A stretch of 64,000 bases of DNA. It comes from Candidatus Heimdallarchaeota archaeon (GTDB lineage: Archaea; Asgardarchaeota; Heimdallarchaeia; JABLTI01). The position numbers and the translations under genes were made by a program. This document shows positions 9,730 through 19,015 of this stretch, piece by piece. The stretch lies in NCBI GenBank assembly GCA_018238155.1, contig JABCTZ010000026.1:86001-150000 (forward strand), written 5' to 3'. How positions within the stretch are numbered: the first letter of the stretch is position 1; each line of letters begins with the position of its first letter. Below the pieces are notes generated by a model. It saw only the letters and a program-made list of their open reading frames with translations, did no database searches and was not told the DNA's origin.

Positions 9730-11064
9730 ATGGATAATCTAAATCTTGACGAAACAATTGCCCTTCTGCAAGAACTCATTAGAAACAAATGTGTGAACCC
9801 TCCTGGGAATGAAATGGTAAATATAAAATCTATAGAGGAATTTCTAAACAAAAAAGGAATCTCTTGTAAGGTATTCCAATCAGCAAAAAATCGTGGTAAC
9901 TTAATTGCTAGAATTAAAGGTTCTGAGAATAGTCCATCAATGATGTTTGGTCCCTCACATGTCGATGTGGTTCCAATTGAAAAACCTAATGAATGGCATG
10001 TTCCTCCTTTTTCAGGAGAAATTAAGGATGGAAAGGTTTGGGGCAGAGGAGCATTTGATATGCTTTTTCTTGTAGCAGCTCAATGTCAAGCATTCGCTAT
10101 GCTTCATTCTGAAAAATTTAAACCAAAAGGAGATCTAATATTAGCAATTGTTGCAGATGAAGAAGCGGGAGGAACGTTTGGTTGTAAATGGATGATAGAT
10201 AATCATCCTGCAGAAATGAAGGTAAGCTATGCTGTTTCAGAGTTTGGTGGCTTTGAAATTTCAAAAAATAAGCTCATTATTCCCTATGGTGAAAAAGGAG
10301 GTATTGGATTACGATTAACTTTCAGAGGTGAAAGTGGCCATGCTTCTATCCCTTTTGGTAAAGATAATCCTATAGAGAAAGTGTCAGAAGCAGTAATTCG
10401 AATTAACAAGTACAAGATGCCTTACACAACCAAATACATAAAACCCTTAGTTGAAAATTCAGGAGCAAATTTCATACAACGAACATTAATCACAAGTAAG
10501 TTATTTCTCTCTCTTATTTTGAAAATTTTATGTAAGAATTCTAAAACAGAGGCAGCACTTCTACATAGCCTAAGCAGGACAACATTTGCAACAACGATTA
10601 TTAGAGGTGGTCAAAAGATCAATGTCTTACCCGGGACAAGTAGCATAGATATTGATTGTAGATTATTACCAGAACAAGATTATAATTATGCAATAAAACA
10701 CATAAAAAAAGCACTAGGTAAGAAATTAGCTGAAGAAGTTGAAATCACAATAATCGAAGATTCACTGGAAAACAGGGGTTCTGAAAGTCCATTAGATAAT
10801 GATTTTGTAGAAGCAATGAAACATACATTTCATAAACTAGTTCCAAATAGCACAATAGTTCCATTAATAGCATTTGGAGCTACGGATCTTAGATTTATTA
10901 GAAGAAATGGAGGAAACGGTTATGGATTTAGTCTAATTGATCCTAAAACTCCAAACAGTGAAATTACTGAAATGATACATAATAAAAACGAACGAGTCAG
11001 CATTAAAACAATTGAGCTAACAACAAGAGCGATGTATGAACTAGCAAAAGAATTTCTTGGATGA
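9730..11064 (+). CDS. M20-family metallopeptidase/deacylase (ArgE/DapE-like)
   Basis: A 444-residue cytosolic zinc hydrolase. Metal and catalytic motifs are in order: GPSHVDVVP (metal His and general Asp), WGRGAFDM (bridging Asp), VADEEAGGTFG (catalytic Glu pair), a dimerisation insert beginning GEKGGIGLRLTFRGESGHAS, and a C-terminal half with an IRGGQKINVLPG motif. The group includes acetylornithine deacetylase, succinyl-DAP desuccinylase and carboxypeptidases, so the substrate cannot be fixed. The RBS is TTTGAGGAATAAAT before ATG 9730. Confidence 0.8.
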   Translation: MDNLNLDETIALLQELIRNKCVNPPGNEMVNIKSIEEFLNKKGISCKVFQSAKNRGNLIARIKGSENSPSMMFGPSHVDVVPIEKPNEWHVPPFSGEIKDGKVWGRGAFDMLFLVAAQCQAFAMLHSEKFKPKGDLILAIVADEEAGGTFGCKWMIDNHPAEMKVSYAVSEFGGFEISKNKLIIPYGEKGGIGLRLTFRGESGHASIPFGKDNPIEKVSEAVIRINKYKMPYTTKYIKPLVENSGANFIQRTLITSKLFLSLILKILCKNSKTEAALLHSLSRTTFATTIIRGGQKINVLPGTSSIDIDCRLLPEQDYNYAIKHIKKALGKKLAEEVEITIIEDSLENRGSESPLDNDFVEAMKHTFHKLVPNSTIVPLIAFGATDLRFIRRNGGNGYGFSLIDPKTPNSEITEMIHNKNERVSIKTIELTTRAMYELAKEFLG

Positions 11065-11107
11065 ACTTTAATTTGAGAACACCTTTTGCCCTTTTATCGA
11101 CCATAAT

Positions 11108-11992
11108 CTAAAATTCTTTTTGAATATTTAAATCTTCATTACTAGTATTTTCAAGAATTATATCAACTTCTCTAAAGTTCTTTCTGTACTTATTTGCAAG
11201 TATACCATCAATGATAAAGAAAAGGTTCAACACTGAAAGAACACCTAATTGTATAATTAGATATAGATATGGTTTTGAGGAGAAAATAGATCCTTGAAGT
11301 ATAGTAGCATTGGTAAAGACCTCAGGATACAGTAATTCGAAATAAATACTATCTAGAAAAATCGGAAATGTCGCCCAAATTAATACAAAAACAAAAGGCA
11401 TAAAAAATAATACATTCGTTTCTATTTTCAAAGCTGTTTTCCTTTTATCAAATCCAATAACTGTCATACAACGTGAATATTGCCAATAAATACCTGCTAG
11501 AGGAGCTATTAACTGCATTAGCATAATAGGTGCAAGGATTATCCCATCAATAAGATTGGGAGTATAAGTCAATAATGAGTTTCCTGATTGGATATTAATG
11601 AACTCCAATTCTAGTGAATAAGGTATTTTAAGCAAATATAAAATACCCAGAACGGCTGTTAATAGAATAAACAAGATGCCTCCTTCCAATAAACTAAGGA
11701 TTATCTTCTCTTTGAGAGATTTTTTTCTATAAGAGTGATCATTCCAGTTTTTGTAATCCTCTTCATCAGCGACAATAAAATATACTAAAGCCATGCATAT
11801 AGTATAAAAGAAGATTATCTTCATGACATCAAGAAAGTAATAATAAATATTGAATCCCCCACCTATCATCGAATAATAGAACGCAATAATTAAAGAAATG
11901 ACAGATAATCCTATTCTCGCAATCCAAAATCGGGATTTCAAGTATTTATTTTTCTGAATAAGGAACCTAGTTTTATTATTTTTAATAGTCAT
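11108..11992 (-). CDS. Six-TM membrane protein next to the caspase-like gene
   Basis: A 294-residue integral membrane protein with about six hydrophobic segments, the third and fourth separated by a loop rich in Asn and Tyr (DEEDYKNWNDHSYR). It is reminiscent of Yip1-type topology but no motif proves it. It follows the caspase-like gene on the same strand, 75 bp downstream, so it may be its partner, as the 3-TM genes are at the second caspase-like locus. A poly-A/T run at about 12040-12060 lies between them and could attenuate transcription. Confidence 0.5.
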   Translation of the reverse strand: MTIKNNKTRFLIQKNKYLKSRFWIARIGLSVISLIIAFYYSMIGGGFNIYYYFLDVMKIIFFYTICMALVYFIVADEEDYKNWNDHSYRKKSLKEKIILSLLEGGILFILLTAVLGILYLLKIPYSLELEFINIQSGNSLLTYTPNLIDGIILAPIMLMQLIAPLAGIYWQYSRCMTVIGFDKRKTALKIETNVLFFMPFVFVLIWATFPIFLDSIYFELLYPEVFTNATILQGSIFSSKPYLYLIIQLGVLSVLNLFFIIDGILANKYRKNFREVDIILENTSNEDLNIQKEF

Positions 11993-12067
11993 TGAATTTA
12001 CCTTCTTAATTTTTGATTTTTGTTTATAAGATATTTTTTCTTCTTTTTTTTAAAAAAAAGGTGGGTA

Positions 12068-13168
12068 TTAGCCCACCGCATAATCAACATCTAAACAATC
12101 AGTTGTAAATGATACTACATATGCAGTAACCATTACTACTGTAGCAGCAATTCTTAAGATACTACCTGCTCCAGCACCAATTATATCTAAAATTATCTGC
12201 AATACTAAAATAATTCCAGATGCTGCTGCTAATAAACCAAAAGCAGCCTTTTCCCAAGTTGGTGCAGTTGTGAAAGCTGCATATGTTAGTTTCACACAAA
12301 GGAATAAGGTACCTACAAAATTCACTAAGAATTGATTGAAAGTTATTACACCATCTAGGTAAGTAAGAATATTCACTAAGAAAGAAAATAAACCAGCTGT
12401 GAATAATGAGATTGCCGCTGTTTTAAAGAAACTGAATGAATAAACTGATAAAGCTATACCTGCAATAATTTGTATCACTAAGACAATTAAATATAGAATA
12501 TAAAAAGCTAATTCAATTCCACTCATTTTAGCAAATATGTAATTTTGTGAACCTTCGAGTGCACCATAAGAAGATGGCAAATTAATATTACTTGCAATAC
12601 CTCCTCCCAATCCATCATCTAAATCATGGAGTGGTTGAAAAGTAGCTTTTCCGGTCTGTAAACTTTCCCATTGCCCTACTGCTTGCAGTAATAGATCATT
12701 ATTTCCTGTCAATAACCATGAAGTTACCAATCCACCTATTGTTGCATCTATCTCATCAACAAAAGTTACAGCTTCTTTTTGAGTTAGTAATCCATCTTTT
12801 ACCATTTCGTTTGAATAGCAAGATAGAACTATGTCCATTGTGGGAGAATATTTAACTTCTTGAGCAAGTTCTCCCCAAGAGAGCTTTTCCTTTTTGATCA
12901 TTATCCCCTCTTGATCGCCATGTCCCACCTATACTAAAGGTTCCATAATCCTATGTAAAAGCAAATGATATTTCAAGGAACCATAAGATATGGTACTAAT
13001 ATCAGGAACTTCTTCCTGTATAGTATCAATCGCATGATTAATGGTTTGATCATTACCCATTTGAATAATATACCTACCAGGTACATTGGTTGATAATGCT
13101 TGTACCAAAGGTATACCTACAACAATTACGCATATCATTAAAAAAGAAATTTGTCTCATCTCTAACAT
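12068..13168 (-). pseudogene. Membrane-anchored caspase-like (clan CD-like) protein, interrupted by one in-frame TAG
   Basis: Two abutting ORFs share one frame, separated only by TAG at 12931-12929; ignoring it gives a 366-codon protein. The N-terminus has a signal or TM segment (FLMICVIVVGIPLVQA). The stop, codon 80, directly precedes GHGDQEG (His83), and LSCYSN follows with Cys117, the His/Cys dyad pattern of clan CD peptidases. The intact relative at 58998 has the same 34-residue His-to-Cys spacing. A DLDDGLGGG linker (182-190) is followed by about five TM segments. The second part's apparent start is a GTG coding for Val, so it is unlikely to be an independent gene. Options are nonsense mutation, consensus error (TAT/TAC to TAG) or readthrough. 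Confidence 0.55.
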
Positions 13169-13187
13169 CTTATCTCCATTCTTAATG

Positions 13188-13206
13188 GAATTCTATTAAA
13201 GAATTC
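13188..13206 (-). promoter_or_regulatory. Palindrome at the putative transcription start of the caspase-like gene
   Basis: GAATTCT/AGAATTC arms with a 5-nt spacer lie 20-38 nt upstream of ATG 13168. A TATA-like ATATTTATAAATG (minus strand, about 13228-13242) sits one helical interval further upstream, so the palindrome would cover the start site. GGAGATAAG just before the ATG is a good ribosome-binding site. Confidence 0.35.
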
Positions 13207-13280
13207 AATATATAGTAATAAAACATCATTTATAAATATACGTAATTTTTACGCAATAAATGATTAGCAAAGGAGTTTTA

Positions 13281-15695
13281 TTATATTGATAATAATTCAA
13301 TCTTATGACTAGATTTTTCTAGTCTAGATTTTGTAAGAAGAAGAAATGAATTGTATAGTGCTTTGATTTCCACTTCAGAAAAACCTAACCAATCAAATAT
13401 CACTTTATCAAAAGCTAATCTATCATTCATCTTAACCTCTTCGAAAATTGAGCGTATCTCTCTCTCTTTTAGATATTGAAATCTTAAAATTATTTCTTGC
13501 TTGACTTTTTCAGGGAAAATTTTGGGATTGATAATTCTGTGATTAGCCATATCACTAATAGCGTATTGTAATGCACCTTTACCTAATGAAGTTCGACCAA
13601 ATATCTCGAGAAGATAGTAACTTAGTGTTGAATTTGCTAATGCTATAACAAGTTCTTTGTATTTTTGAAATGAGTTGTTTAATATTAACCCATAGAAAGT
13701 TTGATCCTCAATTAATGGCATTTCAGAATAACAGAAGAAAAATCTCTTATCAAAAAACCTTGTGCAGAAAATTTCTGCTGGTGGTATAAGCTGAATTGAA
13801 TACCATCCAGGTTTATTCCTCCGAACAGATGGAACATTAGACCATTTCATACCAACTAATGATTGCTGTTTTTTCTCTGTTAATTGCTCTTCCCCCCAAC
13901 TAATATATTTTAAAGCTCCAAATTTCTTTTGTTGTGTTAATTCTTGCTTGGTAGAAGAACAATTAAAGATGAAGTAGTGAAAATCTGATTTTTTTATTTG
14001 GATCTTTGAAATCATCTTAGGGCTCTTTAATACCGGGATGAGAAATTCACTCTCAAGATTAAATTTCTCTATAGTATTCTGATCTACAAAAAAGAATTCA
14101 TTTATTCCAGTTTTAATTGGATACCGAACTTTGCCTATTTCTTTCAACGAAATGAATTTATCAGCAATTCTTTTGAAAATGCGATTGTAATTATCAGGTG
14201 CTCTAAAGAACATCGCTCCCCATTTCAACCCAATATATTCTGCTTCTTCTGTTCCATTTTCGAGAAGCTCTTTTTGAGTCATTGAAATCATTCGAAATTC
14301 TTCTGTAGTGAAACTAGATGAATGTCCATGAATTTTTTTTAGATTAAGATAGGTAAATGCTTTGTTATTTAGAAGTTTGAAAGCAATAAATTTTGCAATT
14401 AGATGAGAATTCTGTGATGGCTTTTTGTGAGAAATCAAAGTTATTATCGTATTAATTGCTGCAGAAAATGATTTTTGAGATAAATTGGTGTAAATTGTAT
14501 TTAAAATATAATTATTCAGCAGATATTCTTGAAACTTAAAACCAAACTTAGCATCTAACCAGGAATTTGAGGTAATGAAACAAACAACACCATTTTCCTT
14601 CAAAAGATTTAGTGCTTTATAATAAAAGTAGATGTAGAAATCACTCTTGAGGTATCTGTGATGAAACTCTTTGCCTTTAGTGAGATTTGCTATTTCAGCA
14701 AGAACTTTCTCTTTGTAACTGACTTGATTCTTTATGTTCTCTATATCACCAGAGGTTTTTGGACCAAAGGTTTCTTGTCGTAAAAATGGAGGGTTGCCGA
14801 TGATAATGTCAAACTTTTCATGGTTGCCTTCTTTACAGTTTTCAAATGCAACAGTGTCAATTAGTAAATCTTTACAAGCAAGATTACAGTTAAGTGATTG
14901 TTTTACATCGCTTTCAATTTGTTTTCCAGCGATCAGATAAAATAAGCGTTTTTTACTAATAGCAAGAGCATCTTGATTTATATCTACTCCAAAAAGATTT
15001 CGAGATATTATTGCTGATAAAATTTGATACTCAGATTTTGTTTCACTTATATGGGAATGGATTTTATTCAATAATGAATGTAGTAAAGAAGCCATTGCTA
15101 AAAGAAATTCCCCACAACCACTTGCGGGATCCAAAATAGTTACTTCTTGAAGTAATTGTGATATTTCAGAAAGTGCTTCTAAACTCATTGAAGAGAAATC
15201 GGGGTCTTCTTGCCAAATAATATCTATTACTTTTTTATTTGTAATTGATCTCTTATTTAGAATATATTGCACCAAAGCTTCTTTGCACATAAACTCAACA
15301 TCAAATTTTGATGTATAGTAAGTGCCTTCTTTTTGTTTTGATATCTCTCCAAGAGAAGTTTCAAATATATCTGCGATTATTCTGGGAGTTATATCAGGAG
15401 CATGAGTATTTTCATCGAAATTATATTGAAATTGACTTAGTAACTGTTCTGTCAGCATATCTTCAAATTCATCATTTTTTACAGAAGAAACAGGTTTATC
15501 ATGAGAACTAATTTGGTTGTCAAAAATTGACATTAATTTATCTCTTACAATAAAAAAGATTCTTTCTTTAGTATCAGAAATAGACAACTCATTATTTCGA
15601 TTACTAAATTCCTTCATTATTCGCTGATACTTTTTAAGGAACTCCTTTTCCATTTCAAGAGTTTGAGTATCAATCATCATACTTCTCTCGAGCAA
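13281..15695 (-). CDS. Adenine-specific DNA methyltransferase (type IIG/Eco57I-like), orphan
   Basis: An 804-residue protein. TYYTSKFDVEFM is the usual lead-in, SAM motif I is ILDPASGCGEFLLA (about residue 187) and catalytic motif IV is IIGNPPFLRQ (about 302), the NPPF form for N6-adenine. The C-terminal half resembles TaqI-like target-recognition domains (GKVRYPIKTGINEFFF; a region around YYLLEIFGRTSLGKGAL). No PD-(D/E)xK nuclease motif is evident at the N-terminus and no restriction gene is adjacent, so it is either a solitary methylase or a type IIG enzyme with an unrecognised nuclease part. The start could be 15695 or the ATG pair five codons in. Confidence 0.8.
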   Translation of the reverse strand: MLERSMMIDTQTLEMEKEFLKKYQRIMKEFSNRNNELSISDTKERIFFIVRDKLMSIFDNQISSHDKPVSSVKNDEFEDMLTEQLLSQFQYNFDENTHAPDITPRIIADIFETSLGEISKQKEGTYYTSKFDVEFMCKEALVQYILNKRSITNKKVIDIIWQEDPDFSSMSLEALSEISQLLQEVTILDPASGCGEFLLAMASLLHSLLNKIHSHISETKSEYQILSAIISRNLFGVDINQDALAISKKRLFYLIAGKQIESDVKQSLNCNLACKDLLIDTVAFENCKEGNHEKFDIIIGNPPFLRQETFGPKTSGDIENIKNQVSYKEKVLAEIANLTKGKEFHHRYLKSDFYIYFYYKALNLLKENGVVCFITSNSWLDAKFGFKFQEYLLNNYILNTIYTNLSQKSFSAAINTIITLISHKKPSQNSHLIAKFIAFKLLNNKAFTYLNLKKIHGHSSSFTTEEFRMISMTQKELLENGTEEAEYIGLKWGAMFFRAPDNYNRIFKRIADKFISLKEIGKVRYPIKTGINEFFFVDQNTIEKFNLESEFLIPVLKSPKMISKIQIKKSDFHYFIFNCSSTKQELTQQKKFGALKYISWGEEQLTEKKQQSLVGMKWSNVPSVRRNKPGWYSIQLIPPAEIFCTRFFDKRFFFCYSEMPLIEDQTFYGLILNNSFQKYKELVIALANSTLSYYLLEIFGRTSLGKGALQYAISDMANHRIINPKIFPEKVKQEIILRFQYLKEREIRSIFEEVKMNDRLAFDKVIFDWLGFSEVEIKALYNSFLLLTKSRLEKSSHKIELLSI

Positions 15696-15838
15696 ATAGT
15701 ATCCTATCGATTAATAAATTGTTTTGATTTAACTTTAATTTGAATAATTTTAATATTAAAATTAGAAAAAGCTTTTGGAACTAAAACGATACAAAAAATT
15801 CATTAAATTCATCAACAAAAGAAGATTGAGATGATTTT

Positions 15839-17020
15839 ATGATTGAATTCGAGTTTCTTTCACTACCACAAATCTATTTTGGTAGAAAACAGATCAACAA
15901 ATTAAGTTCTATCACAAAAGAATATGGTCAAAATGCAATAATTGTTGCTAGCGAAAGCCTATGGAAAAATAATGAAATAAAGTCCATCATCGAAGATGAA
16001 CTCACTACAAAAGATATTTCCATAAATGTTTTTCACTCTAGAGGTGAACCAACAGTAACAAGCGTTGATCATGGAGTTGAAAGAGCTCAAGAAGTGAAAG
16101 CGGAAATCATTATAGCAATTGGAGGGGGGAGCACAATTGATTTAGGAAAAGCAATTGCTGGATTGGTAACGAATACAGGTTCAGCAAAAAATTATTTGGA
16201 AATCATTGGTAAAGGAAAAAAAATCATTGAACAACCACTTCCCCTAATAGCAATACCAACTACTGCAGGCACAGGAACAGAAGTTACTGAGAATGCTGTT
16301 ATACTATCTCGAGAGGATAAACTAAAAGCAAGTATCAGAAATCCGTTATTGATTCCAAAAGTAGCCATTATTGATCCAGAATTAATGGTATCTCTTCCAA
16401 AGGAAATTACTGCTAGCTGTGGATTAGATGCTCTAACCCAATTAATTGAAGCATTTACTTCAAATAAATCCCAACCAATTACAGATTCATTAGCAATATT
16501 AGGCATACAAAAAGCAACTGAATCATTAATTCGAACATTTGATGAAGGAAACGATCTTGATGCACGAGAGGATATGGCTTTTGCGTCCTTACTGAGTGGT
16601 ATATGTTTAGCAAATGCAGGTCTTGGTGCTTTACACGGGTTAGCCGGATCAATTGGAGGTATGTTCAATATCCCACATGGTATTATCTGCGGCGCGCTTC
16701 TCTCTTCAACAATTGAACAAAACATTATCAAATTATTATCTCAAGTTCCTTATTCCCACAAACTCTCAAAGTACGTTAGACTAGGTGAAATTGTAAGTGA
16801 ACATCCCTTTGAAACAATGCGTGAAGCGGTAACAAATATCATTGGTTATACAAGAAACATTACCAAAATACTTGAAATACCAAAACTAGCTAAATTTGGT
16901 TTTAAGCAGAGCGAATTCAAGGCAATTATTACTCAAGCGAAAAAAAGTTCAAGTATGGGATATAATCCTGTTGAATTATCAGATGAACAGCTAACAGAGA
17001 TACTATTGCAAGCATTATGA
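15839..17020 (+). CDS. Iron-containing alcohol dehydrogenase
   Basis: A 393-residue group III (Fe-dependent) dehydrogenase. The NAD-binding GGGSTIDLGKAIAG, the IPTTAGTGTEVT motif and ligand-bearing HGLAGSIGGMFNIPHGIICG are all intact. It probably reduces or oxidises an aldehyde or alcohol; maleylacetate reductase and butanol dehydrogenase are close in sequence pattern. Its last 72 codons are repeated at 17928-18142 as a non-functional fragment. ATG 15839 follows GATTGAGATGA. Confidence 0.85.
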   Translation: MIEFEFLSLPQIYFGRKQINKLSSITKEYGQNAIIVASESLWKNNEIKSIIEDELTTKDISINVFHSRGEPTVTSVDHGVERAQEVKAEIIIAIGGGSTIDLGKAIAGLVTNTGSAKNYLEIIGKGKKIIEQPLPLIAIPTTAGTGTEVTENAVILSREDKLKASIRNPLLIPKVAIIDPELMVSLPKEITASCGLDALTQLIEAFTSNKSQPITDSLAILGIQKATESLIRTFDEGNDLDAREDMAFASLLSGICLANAGLGALHGLAGSIGGMFNIPHGIICGALLSSTIEQNIIKLLSQVPYSHKLSKYVRLGEIVSEHPFETMREAVTNIIGYTRNITKILEIPKLAKFGFKQSEFKAIITQAKKSSSMGYNPVELSDEQLTEILLQAL

Positions 17021-17157
17021 ATTTATGATTTTGTCTTAGTACAATTTTGAATGCAAATCAGACAATTCTTGTGGACTCTAACCCAATCAAGTAGATGTTC
17101 TTTTGTATAAGCGATTAACATGCAGGATAGTATGGGCTTTCATCTTTTTTTAAAGGA
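16793..17157 (+). repeat. Direct repeat, left copy (Fe-ADH 3' end plus RING gene 3' end)
   Basis: About 365 bp matches 17914-18281 in direct orientation. It spans the last part of the Fe-ADH gene and, on the opposite strand, the 3' end of the RING gene. The ADH side is intact here and the RING side is decayed. Confidence 0.8.
17023..17157 (-). pseudogene. Remnant of the RING-finger gene 3' end
   Basis: In the minus strand the terminal residues HLLDWVRVHKNCLICIQN are recognisable against HLLDWIRVHSNCPVCNQQ of the intact gene at 18145-18696, with stop TAA at 17025-17023. Upstream the frame is broken. It is part of the left direct repeat. Confidence 0.75.
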
Positions 17158-17197
17158 TAATTGACAAATCAATAAACCAGTCCAGCTACTAATGTAC

Positions 17198-17884
17198 TTA
17201 GGCGTTTAGTATGAATTGATATTGGAATCGAATATGTGCACCATATTTTCCAAACCAAACATTGCAAGTCCAATAGTTCGTGTCGTAACTGTTATCTGTT
17301 CCTCCCAAATAGAAACTGTGAGTTTCACTTCCCCACCCTTTCTTGAGCTTGAATGAAACGTAGTATTCAAATCCACTTTCAGTTAATTCCACCGTGTAAC
17401 ACCAGTCAGTGTTTAAATCTGTGTTGTAATAGATTCCTGCGCTTGAATTACCACCTTCGATTGTTTCGGGATAAGTATACCATTTCTGAGCGGTACTTTT
17501 GTAATTGTTATCAGAGAATTGAAAAACACCCCGGTTTGATCCGAGTATCCTTTTCGATTTCACACCAACTTGAAGAGTATAATCTCCATCTGATAAATCA
17601 GTTACGACATTGACAGAAGTTATTCGAATCATTGCTGAGTTCATTGTAACATTATTGTTAGAGTGTGTTTTTAGAGTTAGTAATCCTATACCTAATATCA
17701 TGGTTAAGAAAACGGAAAATATAAAAATCATCTCTATTTGTCTTTTTATTCTCACTTCTTTATCCCCTTCAAGAACTTTCAACTCACAAGGTAATATGAT
17801 TCGATATAGAATATAATATTTTTGATAATTTGTCGCTTCATGTTCTGAAACATAAAATGGATATTTGTCTAACGGATAAGTCAA
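17198..17884 (-). CDS. Single-TM protein with an extracytoplasmic beta-rich domain, unknown
   Basis: A 228-residue protein: a cytoplasmic N-terminus of about 50 residues, one TM segment (IFIFSVFLTMILGIGLLTL), then an Asn/Ser/Tyr-rich outer domain of about 150 residues with alternating hydrophobic strands (YTLQVGVKSK; YYVSFKLKKGWG) like a jelly-roll or Ig-like sandwich. The start is TTG 17884. The whole gene lies between the two 365-bp direct repeats, so it arrived or was trapped by that event. No family recognised. Confidence 0.55.
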   Translation of the reverse strand: MTYPLDKYPFYVSEHEATNYQKYYILYRIILPCELKVLEGDKEVRIKRQIEMIFIFSVFLTMILGIGLLTLKTHSNNNVTMNSAMIRITSVNVVTDLSDGDYTLQVGVKSKRILGSNRGVFQFSDNNYKSTAQKWYTYPETIEGGNSSAGIYYNTDLNTDWCYTVELTESGFEYYVSFKLKKGWGSETHSFYLGGTDNSYDTNYWTCNVWFGKYGAHIRFQYQFILNA

Positions 17885-17913
17885 TGTTGACCATCATTAT
17901 ACTTAATAAAACT

Positions 17914-18142
17914 GTTAGTGAACAATGCCTTTGAAACAATACGAGAAGCAGTAACGAACATCATCGGTTATACAAGAAACATAACAAAAATACTTGAAAT
18001 ACCAAAACTATCAGCATTTGGTATTAAACAAAGTGATTTCGAATTGATCATTGCCAAAGCAAAGAAATCATCAAGTTTGAGGTATAATCCAGTTGAATTA
18101 TCAGATGAACAGCTAACAAAGATATTATTGCAAGCATTATAA
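17914..18142 (+). pseudogene. C-terminal fragment of Fe-alcohol dehydrogenase
   Basis: An open frame of about 72 codons from FETIREAVTNIIGYTRN to LLQAL repeats residues 322-393 of the ADH at 15839. It lacks both the nucleotide- and iron-binding parts, so it cannot be active. An in-frame start exists at about 17921, but translation is not expected to matter. Confidence 0.8.
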
Positions 18143-18281
18143 ATTTATGATTTAATTTCATACAATTGCTGATTACAAACCGGACAATTGCTATGAACTC
18201 GTATCCAATCAAGCAAATGCTCTTTGTGATAAAATGATTCACAAACGGGACATTGTAAGATTTCATCTTTTCTTTTGAAGA
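17914..18281 (+). repeat. Direct repeat, right copy
   Basis: It matches 16793-17157. Here the RING side is intact and the Fe-ADH side is a fragment. Near-identical blocks, such as the run around TTATCAGATGAACAGCTAAC, alternate with diverged ones, so the duplication is not brand new. Confidence 0.8.
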
Positions 18282-18696
18282 CTAACTTACAAACCATGCA
18301 AAAATCATCTTTTGTGTATGAAATAGATTCTACTGCAAAGACAATTTCATTTGGAGTTATTTCTTTCTGTTTTCCTAAAGCAAGATTTAATGCTTCCTGT
18401 ACTCTTTCCTTGTAACGTTCTTGATTTTTTATGCGCTCCTCGGGAGAGGAAGCGGGTGGATTAAAAGGTCGAATAGGTCCTGGTTTTGCTAGACTTAGAT
18501 ATGCAAATAAACTGATCAAAAGAAATAAAGCTCCAACACCAGAAAATCCAAAGGTGAAACCCATAAGAACATAATCAATATCTTCCGGGTTAATCTCAAT
18601 TGTTCCTACAGGTTGGATGAAATAGAGCATCATTCCAAATGCAAATGATATTGCACCAATAGTTGTTAATAAACGAAAAACTTGTTGAGGTCTCAT
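18145..18696 (-). CDS. Membrane RING-like zinc-finger protein (possible E3 ubiquitin ligase)
   Basis: A 183-residue protein with two TM segments at about 10-30 and 45-68, a cytoplasmic linker with charged helix (EERIKNQERYKERVQEAL), and a C-terminal zinc finger at about 133-177. The Zn ligand order is Cys-x2-Cys, 12 residues, Cys-x2-Cys, then FYHKEHLLDWI and NCPVC, the RING/RING-H2-like cross-brace pattern with the usual Trp. Asgard archaea are known to carry ubiquitin-system components including RING proteins; none of the other components is in this window, so an E3 role is inference. The gene's 3' end is duplicated at 17023-17157. Confidence 0.7.
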   Translation of the reverse strand: MRPQQVFRLLTTIGAISFAFGMMLYFIQPVGTIEINPEDIDYVLMGFTFGFSGVGALFLLISLFAYLSLAKPGPIRPFNPPASSPEERIKNQERYKERVQEALNLALGKQKEITPNEIVFAVESISYTKDDFCMVCKLVFKRKDEILQCPVCESFYHKEHLLDWIRVHSNCPVCNQQLYEIKS

Positions 18697-19015
18697 TTCA
18701 ATCTCTTAAGTTAAAGCTCAATTGATATTTAGTTATCCTCATTTTTAAACGTTTAAGTATTCAAAGCATCGGTTATTGTAAAGATTCATATTTGTCAGAG
18801 ATCGTAAATGAGTTTCTAGACCTCATCGATTTAGAATTACCAAAATGAATTATAAAAACAACTATGCCACTATAGAGAAGAAAACAAATAAGAAAGGATT
18901 AGGATTGAAAAAAAATAGTAAAGACGCAGGTGTGTCTTTCAATAATTCTTAACGAGTAGCATATCACATCTAATCCAAAGTCTGAACTGATAATACTTGA
19001 AAATGATATAGCAAT
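18697..19015. other. Intergenic region, 319 bp
   Basis: AT-rich spacer containing the promoter of the RING gene and, on the + strand, one possible 35-codon ORF at 18845-18952 (Lys/Asn-rich) that has no coding features beyond an open frame. Nothing else is seen. Confidence 0.3.

Noticed and set aside
16192..16731. 179-codon open frame antisense to the Fe-ADH gene
   Set aside because: It lies wholly within a well-supported gene and has no family resemblance; it is a shadow of codon bias.
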